From assembly GCA_027600665.1 (NCBI GenBank), contig JADGJL010000863.1:1-12699 (forward strand): DNA of 12,699 nucleotides, read 5' to 3'. The notes under the pieces were generated by a model. That model was not told where the DNA came from. It saw nothing but the letters and a program-made list of their open reading frames with translations, and made no database searches. Position numbers and translations under genes: made by a program. Positions 1-8,248 of the stretch are shown here, in pieces (positions within the stretch are counted from its first letter, which is position 1; each line of letters begins with the position of its first letter). The DNA is from Irineochytrium annulatum. Its lineage: Eukaryota > Chytridiomycota > Chytridiomycetes > Chytridiales > Chytridiaceae.

Positions 1-2
1 AA

Positions 3-800
3 GTTGACCTCTCCCCTCCCACCCCAGCCTCTCTCGCCGCCGCCCGCGCGCTTCGATCCCACGCCGCGAAGCTTCTGTTGTCCCACACGCGCGTGGCGGA
101 CGTCTACGGTCAACCTGCCTCCGACCTCCTAACGCCGCCACCGCAACCGTTAGCCATCCGCTCGCGATCAGAGACGGGTTTGAGCTTATCGTCGTCGCAC
201 GCGTCATCATCAGCGTCCTTGTCGACCGTCCGGTCACCCGGGACGACAGAGCACGAGGCCGTGGATGAGGAATCGAAAGCGACGACCATCAAGACCACGG
301 CGAGCTCGCTCACCCTCGCGTCATCCTCGACCGCCACCCCCTCCCCGCCGCCCACATCCAAGCCCTCGCTTCCGGAGCAGCTGAGCAGGCGACACCTCGT
401 CGACGCTCTCGCGCGGCACGCGGAGGACTTTGACCCCGCCACGTCGCCCTGGAGCTACCGCGCCATCGATGCCGGCAACGCGGGTGGCGTGAAATGCGTC
501 GGCGTGGCCGTGCTGGCTGCGCGGGAGGTCGATGCCTTACCGGTGGACGCGATGGATTTGTACGCTGTTGAGGATGACGGCGGGCATGATGTCCCCGCTG
601 GTGTGATACAGTGCGTCGTCGAGGGGAAACAGGGGAGGTGCGTCGGGGGTGGTGGTGTTCCCGGGTTTGAGAAGCATATGAGGGCAAGGATGCCGGTGCG
701 GAAGTGCTGGTGGGAGTGTTGGAGCGGGGAGCTGGAGGGAGCCGGGAGGGTTAGGGTTTGGGTTAGGAGGGTTTGGCTATTTGAGTGGGTTAGTGTTTAA
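3..800 (+). CDS. 3' part of an unknown Ser/Pro-rich protein with a Trp-rich C-terminus
   Basis: The frame is open from base 3 to a TAA at 798-800 with no ATG near the left edge, so this is the last 265 codons of a gene that starts before the window. The visible protein begins with an Ala/Leu-rich stretch. A long low-complexity, probably disordered linker rich in Ser, Thr and Pro follows (about codons 45-125). After it comes a more ordered C-terminal part of about 135 residues that starts near RRHLVDALARHAEDFD. The tail is unusual in its tryptophans: KCWWECW, then VWVRRVWLFEW just before the stop. I do not recognise the family and see no catalytic motif, signal peptide or membrane segment. The high third-position GC matches the other host genes and supports coding. 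An intron could lie within the linker; I cannot exclude it. Confidence 0.6.
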   Translation, partial: VDLSPPTPASLAAARALRSHAAKLLLSHTRVADVYGQPASDLLTPPPQPLAIRSRSETGLSLSSSHASSSASLSTVRSPGTTEHEAVDEESKATTIKTTASSLTLASSSTATPSPPPTSKPSLPEQLSRRHLVDALARHAEDFDPATSPWSYRAIDAGNAGGVKCVGVAVLAAREVDALPVDAMDLYAVEDDGGHDVPAGVIQCVVEGKQGRCVGGGGVPGFEKHMRARMPVRKCWWECWSGELEGAGRVRVWVRRVWLFEWVSV

Positions 801-1681
801 AAGACGGGTGGGGGTTCTGCGTGGTGGCTCAAGTTTGCCGCTGTTTTTATTGTGGGGGTGATATTCTGTTGGTTTATCCGTTCTCACAACGCTTCGCCGT
901 TGATTTTTCTTTATTCTGGGTTTCCTAGGTATTGGAACCAAATCATAATGAGAGAACGTTGGCACCTTTCCTTTTTTTCCATTTCGCCTTTTCTGTTTCT
1001 TTTCTATTTTTCCACCGACAATTATTGTCTGATACACTATTATTCAACTATCTACCATCTGGACGTAATTTCTCCACAACTTTCATTCGACTGTTTCCGC
1101 CCACTCTCCTACGGTTTATCTTCTACCTATTTTTGATGCTGATCTAATGTGAGGGCGAAAGGATTGTTGGTTTGCGTGGAGGACGACTTCGCGCCTGTGC
1201 CGCTGAAGAGATGATTTTAGCTGCTTGCATGCTATTACTTGGCCAGCTCTTTCTGTGTTGTTTTTTTATTAGGGCAATCTTTGCGCACAGACTGCCACCC
1301 CTTCCGTTACTTATAACGACCCGTACCCGCTGCCAATATTGTGTTGTTCTCCAACCCACGTAACTTCAATGGTATTTTCAATCACGTGTATTTACACCAT
1401 CTTTTCCCCTGTTCATCGAATAAAGATCACGTTTCACCAACATATTGTTAAGTGTTCTCTGTGACCTTTTTGTCTTGCTTCCTCATTGCTACGGGTTTGC
1501 TTCTGCACCCTGCTTCAACTGTCGAATTTTGCCTCATTTCTTTTCTCTCTCCCTTATAAATCAAAAAAACTTGCCACGACAATATTTTCCGTCCTTACAA
1601 TCGTTCGTTCGATTGTCATGTCAAGGATGCGATTGTAAACCATTTCATTCCCAAGCTTCAAGCCGCGATGAAATTGTCAAG
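801..1681. other. intergenic spacer, pyrimidine-rich
   Basis: There is no convincing gene in this 880-bp spacer between two + strand genes. It is much richer in A+T than its neighbours and has long T/C tracts on the + strand at about 967-1016 and 1525-1610. The later tract could be part of the promoter or 5' leader of the gene at 1682. An AATAAA lies at 1419-1424, but it is more than 600 bp past the upstream stop, so I do not claim it as that gene's poly(A) signal. Short open frames here have no codon-bias support. Confidence 0.6.
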
Positions 1682-2331
1682 ATGATTTTGCGGCTTCTCA
1701 TTCGTCAGCGACGATGGGCGTCGTCGTCGACGCTGAGCCGTGAGCAGCAGGAGCTCAAGCGCCAGCTCGAGGGATTACTTAAGACGCTGACGCCTTTTAC
1801 TTTCCCAAAAACGGACGTGACCATCCAGTATTCCAGGAGCAGTGGGCCCGGTGGCCAAAACGTGAGCTCCTTTTAGTTTGTTCTCTCCTGCTCATTGAAT
1901 CGAAAACAATGCTAGTGACGCGTTAGAGCGTTTTAGTAGAAAAATCTTTGATAATTGATAATCAGGTGAACAAAGTCAACTCCAAGGTCGACCTCCGCTA
2001 CAACCTCTCCTCCACGACCCTCCTCCCGCCTCCGATCGTAAACCGCCTCCGCCAGGCTCACGCGAATACGCACCGCATGGACCGGCGCGACAACCTGGTC
2101 GTGATGTCGGATCGTCACAGGACGCAGGCCAAGAACGAGAGGGACTGCTTTGAGAAGCTGCACGCGATGGTGGTTGAGGCGGTGGAGGAGGTGATGCCGA
2201 GGGAGACGCCGCCGGAGACGGTTGAGAGGATCGAGATGCTGGCCGAGGTCGAGAAGGAGAGGAAGATGAGGAGCAAAATGAAGAGGTCCGGCGTGAAGGA
2301 GGAGCGGAGAAGGGGGAGATTTGATGATTGA
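1682..2331 (+). CDS. mitochondrial peptidyl-tRNA hydrolase ICT1/MRPL58-like (two exons)
   Basis: Exons 1682-1861 and 1966-2331 join in phase 0 to give a protein of 181 residues; human ICT1 has about 206. The catalytic GGQ is at residues 57-59 within SSGPGGQN, and exon 2 continues with VNKVNSKVDLR, the signature of RF-1-domain hydrolases. The N-terminus (MILRLLIRQRRWASSS) is Arg-rich, free of acidic residues and amphipathic, as expected for a mitochondrial targeting peptide. The basic C-terminal tail, about residues 160-179, matches the ICT1 tail that enters the ribosomal mRNA channel. By family, the enzyme hydrolyses peptidyl-tRNA on stalled mitochondrial ribosomes and may be a ribosome component. 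ATG 1682 is the only in-frame Met after the upstream stop. The protein is too short for a full mtRF1, which would also need a codon-recognition domain. The next gene is convergent, about 275 bp downstream. Confidence 0.93.
1862..1965 (+). other. spliceosomal intron in the ICT1-like gene
   Basis: This 104-bp intron begins GTGAGC and ends ATCAG. It falls in phase 0 directly after the codons for GGQN, and its removal restores the conserved GGQNVNKVNSK motif. If it is retained, translation ends five codons later at a TAG (1874-1876). A possible branch site is the CTAGTGAC near 1912. Confidence 0.92.
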
Positions 2332-2607
2332 TGTTTTGGCGAAGGTGGGGAATGCCAAGGGAAGAACATTCAGGATTGAAGTGGTCTGGGGGTAAAGGAG
2401 GAACGGAGGAGAGGGAAACGTCATGACCAAAAGCTGGCGAATACGCTTGTTTTTTTTCTTATTTCTTTTGGGGTCTACTTATGTCCTATGAAATTTACAT
2501 TTGCATACAACATCAAGAATTATTCATGCGCACGATTATTAAATTACACTTTGATGTAGCTTACTGAATGCACTGTTGCGAAGATTCATATACATTGAAT
2601 AATACAA
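2332..2607. other. convergent intergenic spacer
   Basis: This A+T-rich gap lies between the 3' ends of two convergent genes. No canonical AATAAA was seen on either strand at the expected place, and nothing else is supported here. Confidence 0.5.
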
Positions 2608-4219
2608 TCAAGCTTTGGGAACTTTATCTCTCATTCGCCTGCCCACAATCCCATCTATCCAACACAACACCGATCGATCGCCGTCGTTCACTTCCACCAC
2701 CGGGAGCTTCGGCGTCATTTCCGGAATCAACAACACGCGGTCGAGCTCACCCATGAACGACGCCCGCTTGCCATCCACCAACGCCGGGGTCACAAGCGCC
2801 GTCTCGTTCAGACGCAGTGCCTCAAGCCTCGGCCAACCCTCCGACGCGATCTCGGCCCAATCGCTAACCACGACCTCGACCAGCCCTCCCAAACGTATGT
2901 TTGACAATGGCCTCAAGGCGATTTCAAGCGGTGGCCGCTGTTCAATAACGGGCGGAGTTTCGGTTGGCCAGCTGAAGAATAGTTCCAGCTTGCGGAGGCT
3001 CGGCAACGCGGTGATGAGATCGCCCAGATGGGAGTGGTCACACGTCCCGTTCACCTCCAGCCAAAGGTAGCTGAGCTTGGTCAGGCTCTTTAGGTGATCG
3101 AACACGTGACTTGTCCCAATACTCAGGGCCACCGAGTATCCCATCGCAAGGGTCCGGAGGTTTGTCAACCTGCCGATGTGGTACATGTCGTGCTCCAGCA
3201 GCGGGCCGACCACGCCGTCGTCCCAAAAGAAGTCGACATTAAGTGACCTCAGCGACGCCAGCATCGGCTCCGACACGAACGTCTTCAGATCGCTTTCGCC
3301 CACCATCACGTCGACCTTAAGCTCCGTCGCCCTCGCCTTGGCCAGGAACCCGTCCCGCCCGTCGCTCCGCTTCAGGTGCCAGTTGAAGATCTCCAGGTGA
3401 TCGAGCGTGTGGCCGTTCGCGGACAGGTACGAGGCAAGCGCCGGCTTGGTGCACTCTGGCCCCCACGCGCCATCGATGCACCAGCACGTCGGCCGGACCG
3501 TGAGCCCCCCCAGGTTTCAGATCCTCGATCACGGATCTGCTGACGTCGTCCATAAAGCCTACGCTGTCGACCCGCGTGCACGAGATGAGCTTCCGGGCCG
3601 TTTCGACGGGGATTGCGCCGTCCAACTCGATGCGCCTCGGTCCGAGCTTGCGCACCTGAAGGTCGAGGACGTAGTTGATCCACGCGGTAAATTCGGGGTC
3701 GGGCGCCCCCGACGTCGTCTTTGTCGTTGTAGCAGGAGGATGAGGAGGAGAAGTCTCGGATGCAGGTGGTTGCGGTGGTGTTGGGGGCGGTGGTTCAGCG
3801 CCGCTGCAGTGGCGCTCAATCGCGAACGGGCTCTGGATAATCTCCACGCAGTTAAGCATCACGAGCCACGGTCCCATACGCTCGGCCGTGAACACAGGTA
3901 CGCCAGGATCGACGATCAGGTCGCGGAGCGCGCCGAGGTATTTCTTCCATCGCCAGGGTGCTGTCCGTCGTGCCAACGTCGCGGGAGGGCGGCGTGTGCC
4001 GATCGCGGCCTCCATTAGGGCGTTGAGAGCTGCGAGGCCGTCGGTCCCGCATGGTGCGCTCATGAGACCGCGGGAGGTCGAGAGGGTGATGTCTTCCGAC
4101 CATAGGAACGGCGCGCAAACGTTAAACATGGACGACGAGGTGAGCAGGCACGCGTAGTTGGTGATGGGGTCGGTGAAGACGAGGACCATGCGCCAGAGGT
4201 CCTCGTTTAGGTAGGCCAT
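2608..4219 (-). CDS. F-box / leucine-rich repeat protein, one frameshift
   Basis: Read on the - strand, the gene starts at ATG 4219-4217 and ends at a TGA on 2610-2608, about 536 residues if one base is discounted. Residues 1-45 (MAYLNEDLWRMVLVFTDP..., then CLLTSSSMFNVCAPFLW) have the F-box pattern, which binds Skp1 in SCF ubiquitin ligases. Residues about 139-175 are a Pro-rich linker. The C-terminal half shows spaced Leu-rich repeats (LRSLNVDFFW, LTNLRTLAMGY, LSYLWLEVNG, LPSLRKLELFF, WPRLEALRLNE), a typical substrate-recognition region. The frame breaks after residue 238 at a run of seven C on the + strand (3505-3511). Skipping one G of the coding strand reopens the frame into ...LTVRPTCWCIDGAWGPE... 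and on to the repeats, with no other damage. This is most likely a homopolymer indel, real or from assembly. A small intron here is the alternative. The substrate cannot be predicted. Confidence 0.8.
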
Positions 4220-4438
4220 CTTTGCACGCCGTTCAAATTATTGCGACTAATTGAAGATGGATTACACACCGACGGAAACGAAGTGAGACCGGAGCGCTGG
4301 TAGTCAGTATAAATGAGCGCTCTCGCTGGGTTATAGAAAAGTCTGTCTGTTGATCTGGCGCCTTTACGGGATCGTTAGCTTCCCGCTACAACCGCTCCTT
4401 GCTCGTCACTGACCTCACTGAATACCTCGTTCGATGCG
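4220..4438. other. divergent upstream region
   Basis: This is the spacer upstream of the F-box gene (- strand) and of the broken + strand coding stretch that starts at 4439. A TATAAA reads on the + strand at 4308-4313, about 130 bp before ATG 4439, so it could be an old promoter element for that relic. No equally clear TATA element faces the F-box gene. Confidence 0.35.
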
Positions 4439-5021
4439 ATGGTCGCCCCCCGCACCAGTGCCGTGAGCTCTCGCCTCTGGGATCACTCGGTAATTGTCGA
4501 CTTCATCACTGTCGAACTTCAATCCTTGTTGGCATCCTATTGACCATCAAGAGCACCTCCGTGCATTCCTGATCCAACAGCTGAGCCCTCACGAAGCGGG
4601 CGGGAGAACCGCATTAGTGGCGTGCCTACTCGCGTCGTCACCCAAGTCTCTGCCCACCCCAAGCTCGACATTCTCAAAGGCCTTCGGGCCTGCGGCAAGA
4701 CAATCGCGATATGGAAGGAAGTGCTGAGAGAGCGATTGTGCCGCTCCTGACGAATTTGTTGACCAGGTCTCGCGGGGAATTCACATGCTATCCGTTCTGT
4801 CTCGCTGCGACTTTACGAGGGAAATAAGGTGCTGCAATCACCAACCTTGATAGGATTGCACCTGCCGGAATAAAAGCTGGTTACCTCTTGTGTGTTCCGG
4901 ACACTTGACGCTCGGAGTGGAAAGCTATGAAAAATGGATTGACAGGCTCTTGACGAACGCATTGCCGAGGAGCGGTGATGAGTTGCTGACTATCCACTAC
5001 GTATCTTCTAAGTATTTTTAA
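4439..5021 (+). pseudogene. unidentified broken gene fragment
   Basis: Coding-like stretches follow one another on the + strand in changing frames. The first runs from ATG 4439 (MVAPRTSAVSSRLWDHS...) to a TGA at 4748, interrupted by one in-frame TGA at 4541. A 96-bp intron from GT 4490 to AG 4585 would remove that stop and keep the frame, so a small spliced gene is possible. Next comes a stretch in another frame up to TGA 4848 (for example PDEFVDQVSRGIHMLSVLS). The third is open from 4854 to TAA 5019-5021 (for example GVESYEKWIDRLLTNALP). Residue composition looks protein-like: few low-complexity tracts and amphipathic segments. I do not recognise the family. It might be a decayed gene, a multi-intron gene, or partly chance. 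Confidence 0.33.
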
Positions 5022-5334
5022 CTGTGGTTCAAAAACGATTCTGGTGTACCTGCAAAGCTTTGGATTTTTTTTTTCTTCTCTGTATCGCCGCCGAAGGTTT
5101 TGGATATGGGAAGTTTCCCGGAAAACCAGAACAGACAGACTTGTTGAGCAGCTGTGTCGCAGTTCTTAAATCTACAAAAGCTTATGCCTACTCTTCGTCA
5201 GAATGCAACTCCTGCCATCACCGAGGTTGCCATCTTCCTCGTCTGACGGAACTCTCTTATGGGTCTACGAAAACAACATCGCCGTATGCCTGGTCAGAAC
5301 TTAATATGAACTATGTGATTTAAGTAATACCTAG

Positions 5335-6080
5335 GTGCAAACACAAGCTGAATTGGATGAATATGTGGCAAAAAGAGATAGAGAGCTCAATGAATACAGA
5401 GCGCGTAAGGAAAAGAGCTGTGGAGCTTAGGGACAGAGAAAACAAAAAAATCAGCAAGTTCAAAGCTCGACGAGAAAGAAATAAAAAAAAAGAGTTGAGT
5501 TATTCAGAAAAATCCCTGCACAAGGCAGGGTGAGAAAACTTATGGAAGAGATGGATAAACATCAAGGGGGCCCGCTGAAAGTGTTGCAAGCGTACCAATC
5601 TCAGATTGAGGATGAATTAGAACGAATGGATGACAGCGAAAAAGAATCCGATGAAGAATTGGCTGCTGAAGAACAAGAAGAGACGCGATTGTTGAACGAA
5701 GTCCTACCCTACGAAACTCAAAGGGAAAAAGAAGAGGAAAGAAAAACCGAACAACTCGAATCTGACGTTTTAGATAAAGTTAATATTTGCAGAGAAGGAA
5801 GACGCTGAACGAAAGCGAAGAGGCGTTGACTATGAAGCACGAGAAAGGGATGCAAAAACCGATATTAAGCTAGAGAAAAAGAGTCGAAAGCTCATTAAGA
5901 GGCATTCAAATTAAAAGAGCGGGAAGATGAAAAAAAAAGAGAAAGAGAAAGCTGAAGAAAAAGGAAGGGATGACAAATATAATGCCAGAGAAAAAAGCGA
6001 AAGCTCGATATGAAGCAGTATTGGCGAAAGAAAAAGCTGAGGCAGAGAAGCTTGGAAATTGTTTGCTCGAGGATTTTTGA
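5335..6080 (+). pseudogene. decayed Lys/Glu-rich coiled-coil protein gene
   Basis: Seven overlapping or nearly adjacent open pieces on the + strand all encode the same kind of highly charged helical sequence and change frame six times: 5335-5430, about 5420-5533, 5530-5808, 5786-5914, 5899-5955, 5951-6013 and about 5993-6080. Examples are QAELDEYVAKRDRELNEYRA, QAYQSQIEDELERMDDSEKE and EAVLAKEKAEAEKLGNCLLE. Together they imply one ancestral coiled-coil region of roughly 240 residues. Some breaks lie near poly-A runs (for example about 5483-5492 and 5930-5938). Others, such as those near 5420 and 5786, do not, so sequencing error alone is a poor explanation. The longest intact piece is 92 residues. 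The sequence is too low in complexity to name the family. It could be a structural coil of the same lost element as the downstream relics, or an unrelated gene. Confidence 0.6.
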
Positions 6081-6771
6081 GGTCGGAACGTTCGTGTGAA
6101 AATTTCCTCAAGTTTCTCGGTAAATCCTGTTCTCATCCGACGTTCTGATGTCTGAAAATAAAAAGAGAGTTTCATCCACTCAAGATTCTTTCACGCTCTG
6201 AATTTTGTATTCCACGTTTGATTCGTTGATGTACGCGAGATGATACACATCAAACATTTCCCTCAGAAAATCAAGATCCGTCACATCGGAGTTTTACTCA
6301 ACAAAATCAGTTTTTTTTTTCATTAATAGCAAAAAAGTATAGAACGTATCCTATGACCAGTTATGAAAACATCACAAGATTAAATCGAGTGAGTATTTTT
6401 CATCAGGTATGAACTCCAAACAGATTTCATAAATTTCACTGATTGTGCTGCGATGCCTGCAAAGTTGCTTTAAGTCTCTTCATGTATTGTTTCATGTTTT
6501 CGTTGGCGATGTTGAAAAATACAATATTATTGATGAGTACACGTCATGTCTCGCGGCCCTAAGCATCCCATTATCATATTCACTTGGTTGTTTCGCAATC
6601 CTCTCCTTTCTTTCTTCATCCTGTTCTTCAACTTTTTTGCAATCGTCCTGTCAGCGGTTATGTCCGTGGTCTCCTCGGTAATCGTGTCGCCTGTTGTTGC
6701 GGTTGCGGTGGCATTTTGTTCTTGTTGTTCTTGTTGTTCTTGTTGTTCTTGGAATTGAAAATTATCTATAG
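6081..6771. other. A+T-rich stretch without a supported gene
   Basis: I see no convincing coding sequence here. The stretch contains T-rich and A-rich tracts (for example T10 at about 6311-6320), and a 9-bp microsatellite is listed separately. A 156-codon open frame on the - strand (6997-6527) covers part of it; it is discussed among the rejected items. Confidence 0.4.
6716..6752. repeat. 9-bp microsatellite (CTTGTTGTT)n
   Basis: There are three perfect tandem copies of CTTGTTGTT at 6721-6747, with partial copies on both sides. On the - strand the repeat would encode alternating Gln and Glu (QEQ units). Confidence 0.9.
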
Positions 6772-6993
6772 TTTTTTCACAACGAAGAAAACTCATACAC
6801 ATATAAGGTTCGCAACAAGCACTACAGCATTCAGTTCGATGACTGGCACTTAGAAAAAGATCTCCCCAATGACATGGTTGCTCAATATTGGCGAGACCTC
6901 CAGTCCAGTGGTAAAACCCAGGCTCAAAGGGAGCTAGCAACGCTTGCACAATTCTTAACATCTCGAAAAGGATCATCTCGACAACGTCGTTAG
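6772..6993 (+). pseudogene. short coding relic, chromodomain-tail-like
   Basis: This frame is open between TAG 6769-6771 and TAG 6991-6993 and has no ATG near its start, so it is either the 3' exon or the broken end of a longer gene. Its 73 codons read as a plausible folded protein: KHYSIQFDDWHLEKDLPNDM, then VAQYWRDL, then a basic, Gln-rich tail ending SRKGSSRQRR. The spacing of W, E, DL and YW resembles the last strand and helix of chromodomains at the C-terminus of some Ty3/Gypsy integrases, but the usual W-x-G-Y core is not visible. The retroelement link is therefore only a suggestion. An antisense open frame overlaps this piece and is the main competing interpretation. Confidence 0.35.
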
Positions 6994-7125
6994 ACATTCA
7001 AGGGATGCTCCCCCTCCTGCGAGAATTCACAGCAGTAAATGAATAGCCAATATCCACGAATCAGTCGATAATCTCACTGCAATCCACCCAGCACTCTCTT
7101 CCATAGTCATCTTGGCCAGTTTCAC

Positions 7126-7153
7126 GGGCCCCATGCCTATGGGCATGGTGCCC
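7126..7153. repeat. near-perfect 28-bp palindrome
   Basis: The sequence starts GGGCCCCATGCC and ends GGCATGGTGCCC. Of 14 possible pairs, 12 are Watson-Crick, one is G-T and one is a mismatch. It stands out as a G+C-rich block in A+T-rich surroundings. Confidence 0.8.
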
Positions 7154-7249
7154 AACATTTATTCGATACTTTACTTTGGACACTAGGATAGGACTTAGCA
7201 AAAATCCAGTAGATGCATTGCCACTAACTCAGTCAGGCTCCGCGCAATC

Positions 7250-7316
7250 TCAGCGCTTAGCCTGGGCTTACCAGCCTTGTACACATCCGAGCCGCCTAGG
7301 CTTGACCTGGCTGAGC
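7250..7316. repeat. imperfect inverted repeat
   Basis: The left arm, about 7250-7268 (CTCAGCGCTTAGCCTGGGC), pairs imperfectly with the right arm, about 7295-7316 (GCCTAGGC ... GCTGAG), around a loop of about 26 bases. The arms contain mismatches and unpaired bases. No tRNA or other known RNA fold was recognised. Confidence 0.35.
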
Positions 7317-7544
7317 AAACCCTAGCAGGAAAATACCATGGGAACTCACAGCTGGTGCCTGAAAATCTGGAACATTGTCTTCTCTGCTTATCTCTAAGTT
7401 TGCCATAAAACCGTTGCGCTAAAGCAGCTTTTTTTACTGGTAAGTTAATCAGGATATATCAGGTATATTTATCCTATAAGTCGGCTTGTTGTTCATGGCA
7501 TTTATGCAGTGGTCCATGATTTAGTTAGTTAGTAGTGTTTGTGT

Positions 7545-7574
7545 GTATAAAATGAGGGCCAAGAAGGCCCTCAT
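7545..7574 (+). repeat. TATA-like element followed by a 9-bp hairpin
   Basis: TATAAAA is directly followed by ATGAGGGCC (7552-7560), a 5-base spacer AAGAA, and the exact inverse GGCCCTCAT (7566-7574). A TATA element followed by a small hairpin is seen in some retroelement LTRs, but I could not define LTR ends, a target duplication or a primer-binding site. The promoter role is unproven. Confidence 0.4.
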
Positions 7575-8248
7575 CCCGGACCTTGTACATTTGACCTGTT
7601 AGACCTGAATTTTACTTCCGGGAACTGCGATCTTTCCTTGACAACTCATGACAAAAGGTGTGATTAATAATTATATCAGTTCATGTCATCATGAATTGTT
7701 GGCTACAGAGGGAAATCGCAAAACATATCAAAGCTTCATACTTGACTTAGGCGCGCTTATCTACATTGTTAAACATACTGGTTACATTTCTCTGCCTTGC
7801 ACGATTTGTCGGTTTGAAGAACTCCGTCTTACCCACGGCTGCGGTGTCAAAAAAATTGAGCTCAACTAAATGCAGACCAGTACCATCACCACCACCTCTC
7901 CTCACGGACATCAGTACCTCAACGTCAACTCAGATGATCCTTTGGCACAAGTTCTTTCCTTGATTGGGGCGGAGTATCGCGAAGAACATCCGGACGTGCA
8001 GGACACCTGACTTGAGTATCAATCTGGTCAGGAACAAGAGACTGGTGAAAATCATTTGCGTACTGCAACGGAAGTCTCTGCATAATCCAAACCGGTCATC
8101 CAGCTACAATTCAAGCTCTACTTCAATTCCCATTCCTCGCTCATTCACTGTACTTTTTTCGAAATATCTGTTAGATGCCTAATGCTATGTCAGTTTTAAT
8201 GCATCCCACCCCAACTGTTTCGAAAGGAAATCCTCCAGGTCTATTATC

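Noticed and set aside
1933..2430. 165-codon open frame on the - strand
   Set aside because: It is antisense to exon 2 of the ICT1-like gene, whose conserved motifs decide the strand.
3505..3511. Programmed ribosomal frameshift in the F-box gene
   Set aside because: The correction needs a +1 shift at a plain G run, with no known slippery-site arrangement. An indel is simpler.
3407..4018. 203-codon open frame on the + strand
   Set aside because: It is antisense to the F-box gene, and its Arg/Ala/Gly-rich composition is typical of a GC-rich shadow.
5906..6175. Phe/Ser-rich 89-codon frame on the - strand, resembling a membrane protein
   Set aside because: It is the reverse of Lys/Glu-rich coding DNA, which always reads as Phe/Leu/Ser-rich on the other strand.
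6527..6997. 156-codon open frame on the - strand with a Gln/Glu repeat
   Set aside because: It has an ATG and a fair composition at its C-terminal half, but its N-terminal half is antisense to the better coding-like + strand stretch 6772-6993. The QEQ run comes from a microsatellite. It is not excluded, but I did not list it as a gene.
7250..7316. tRNA or structured RNA gene
   Set aside because: The inverted repeat does not form a cloverleaf and lacks a T-loop consensus; no other tRNA-like segment was seen in the window.
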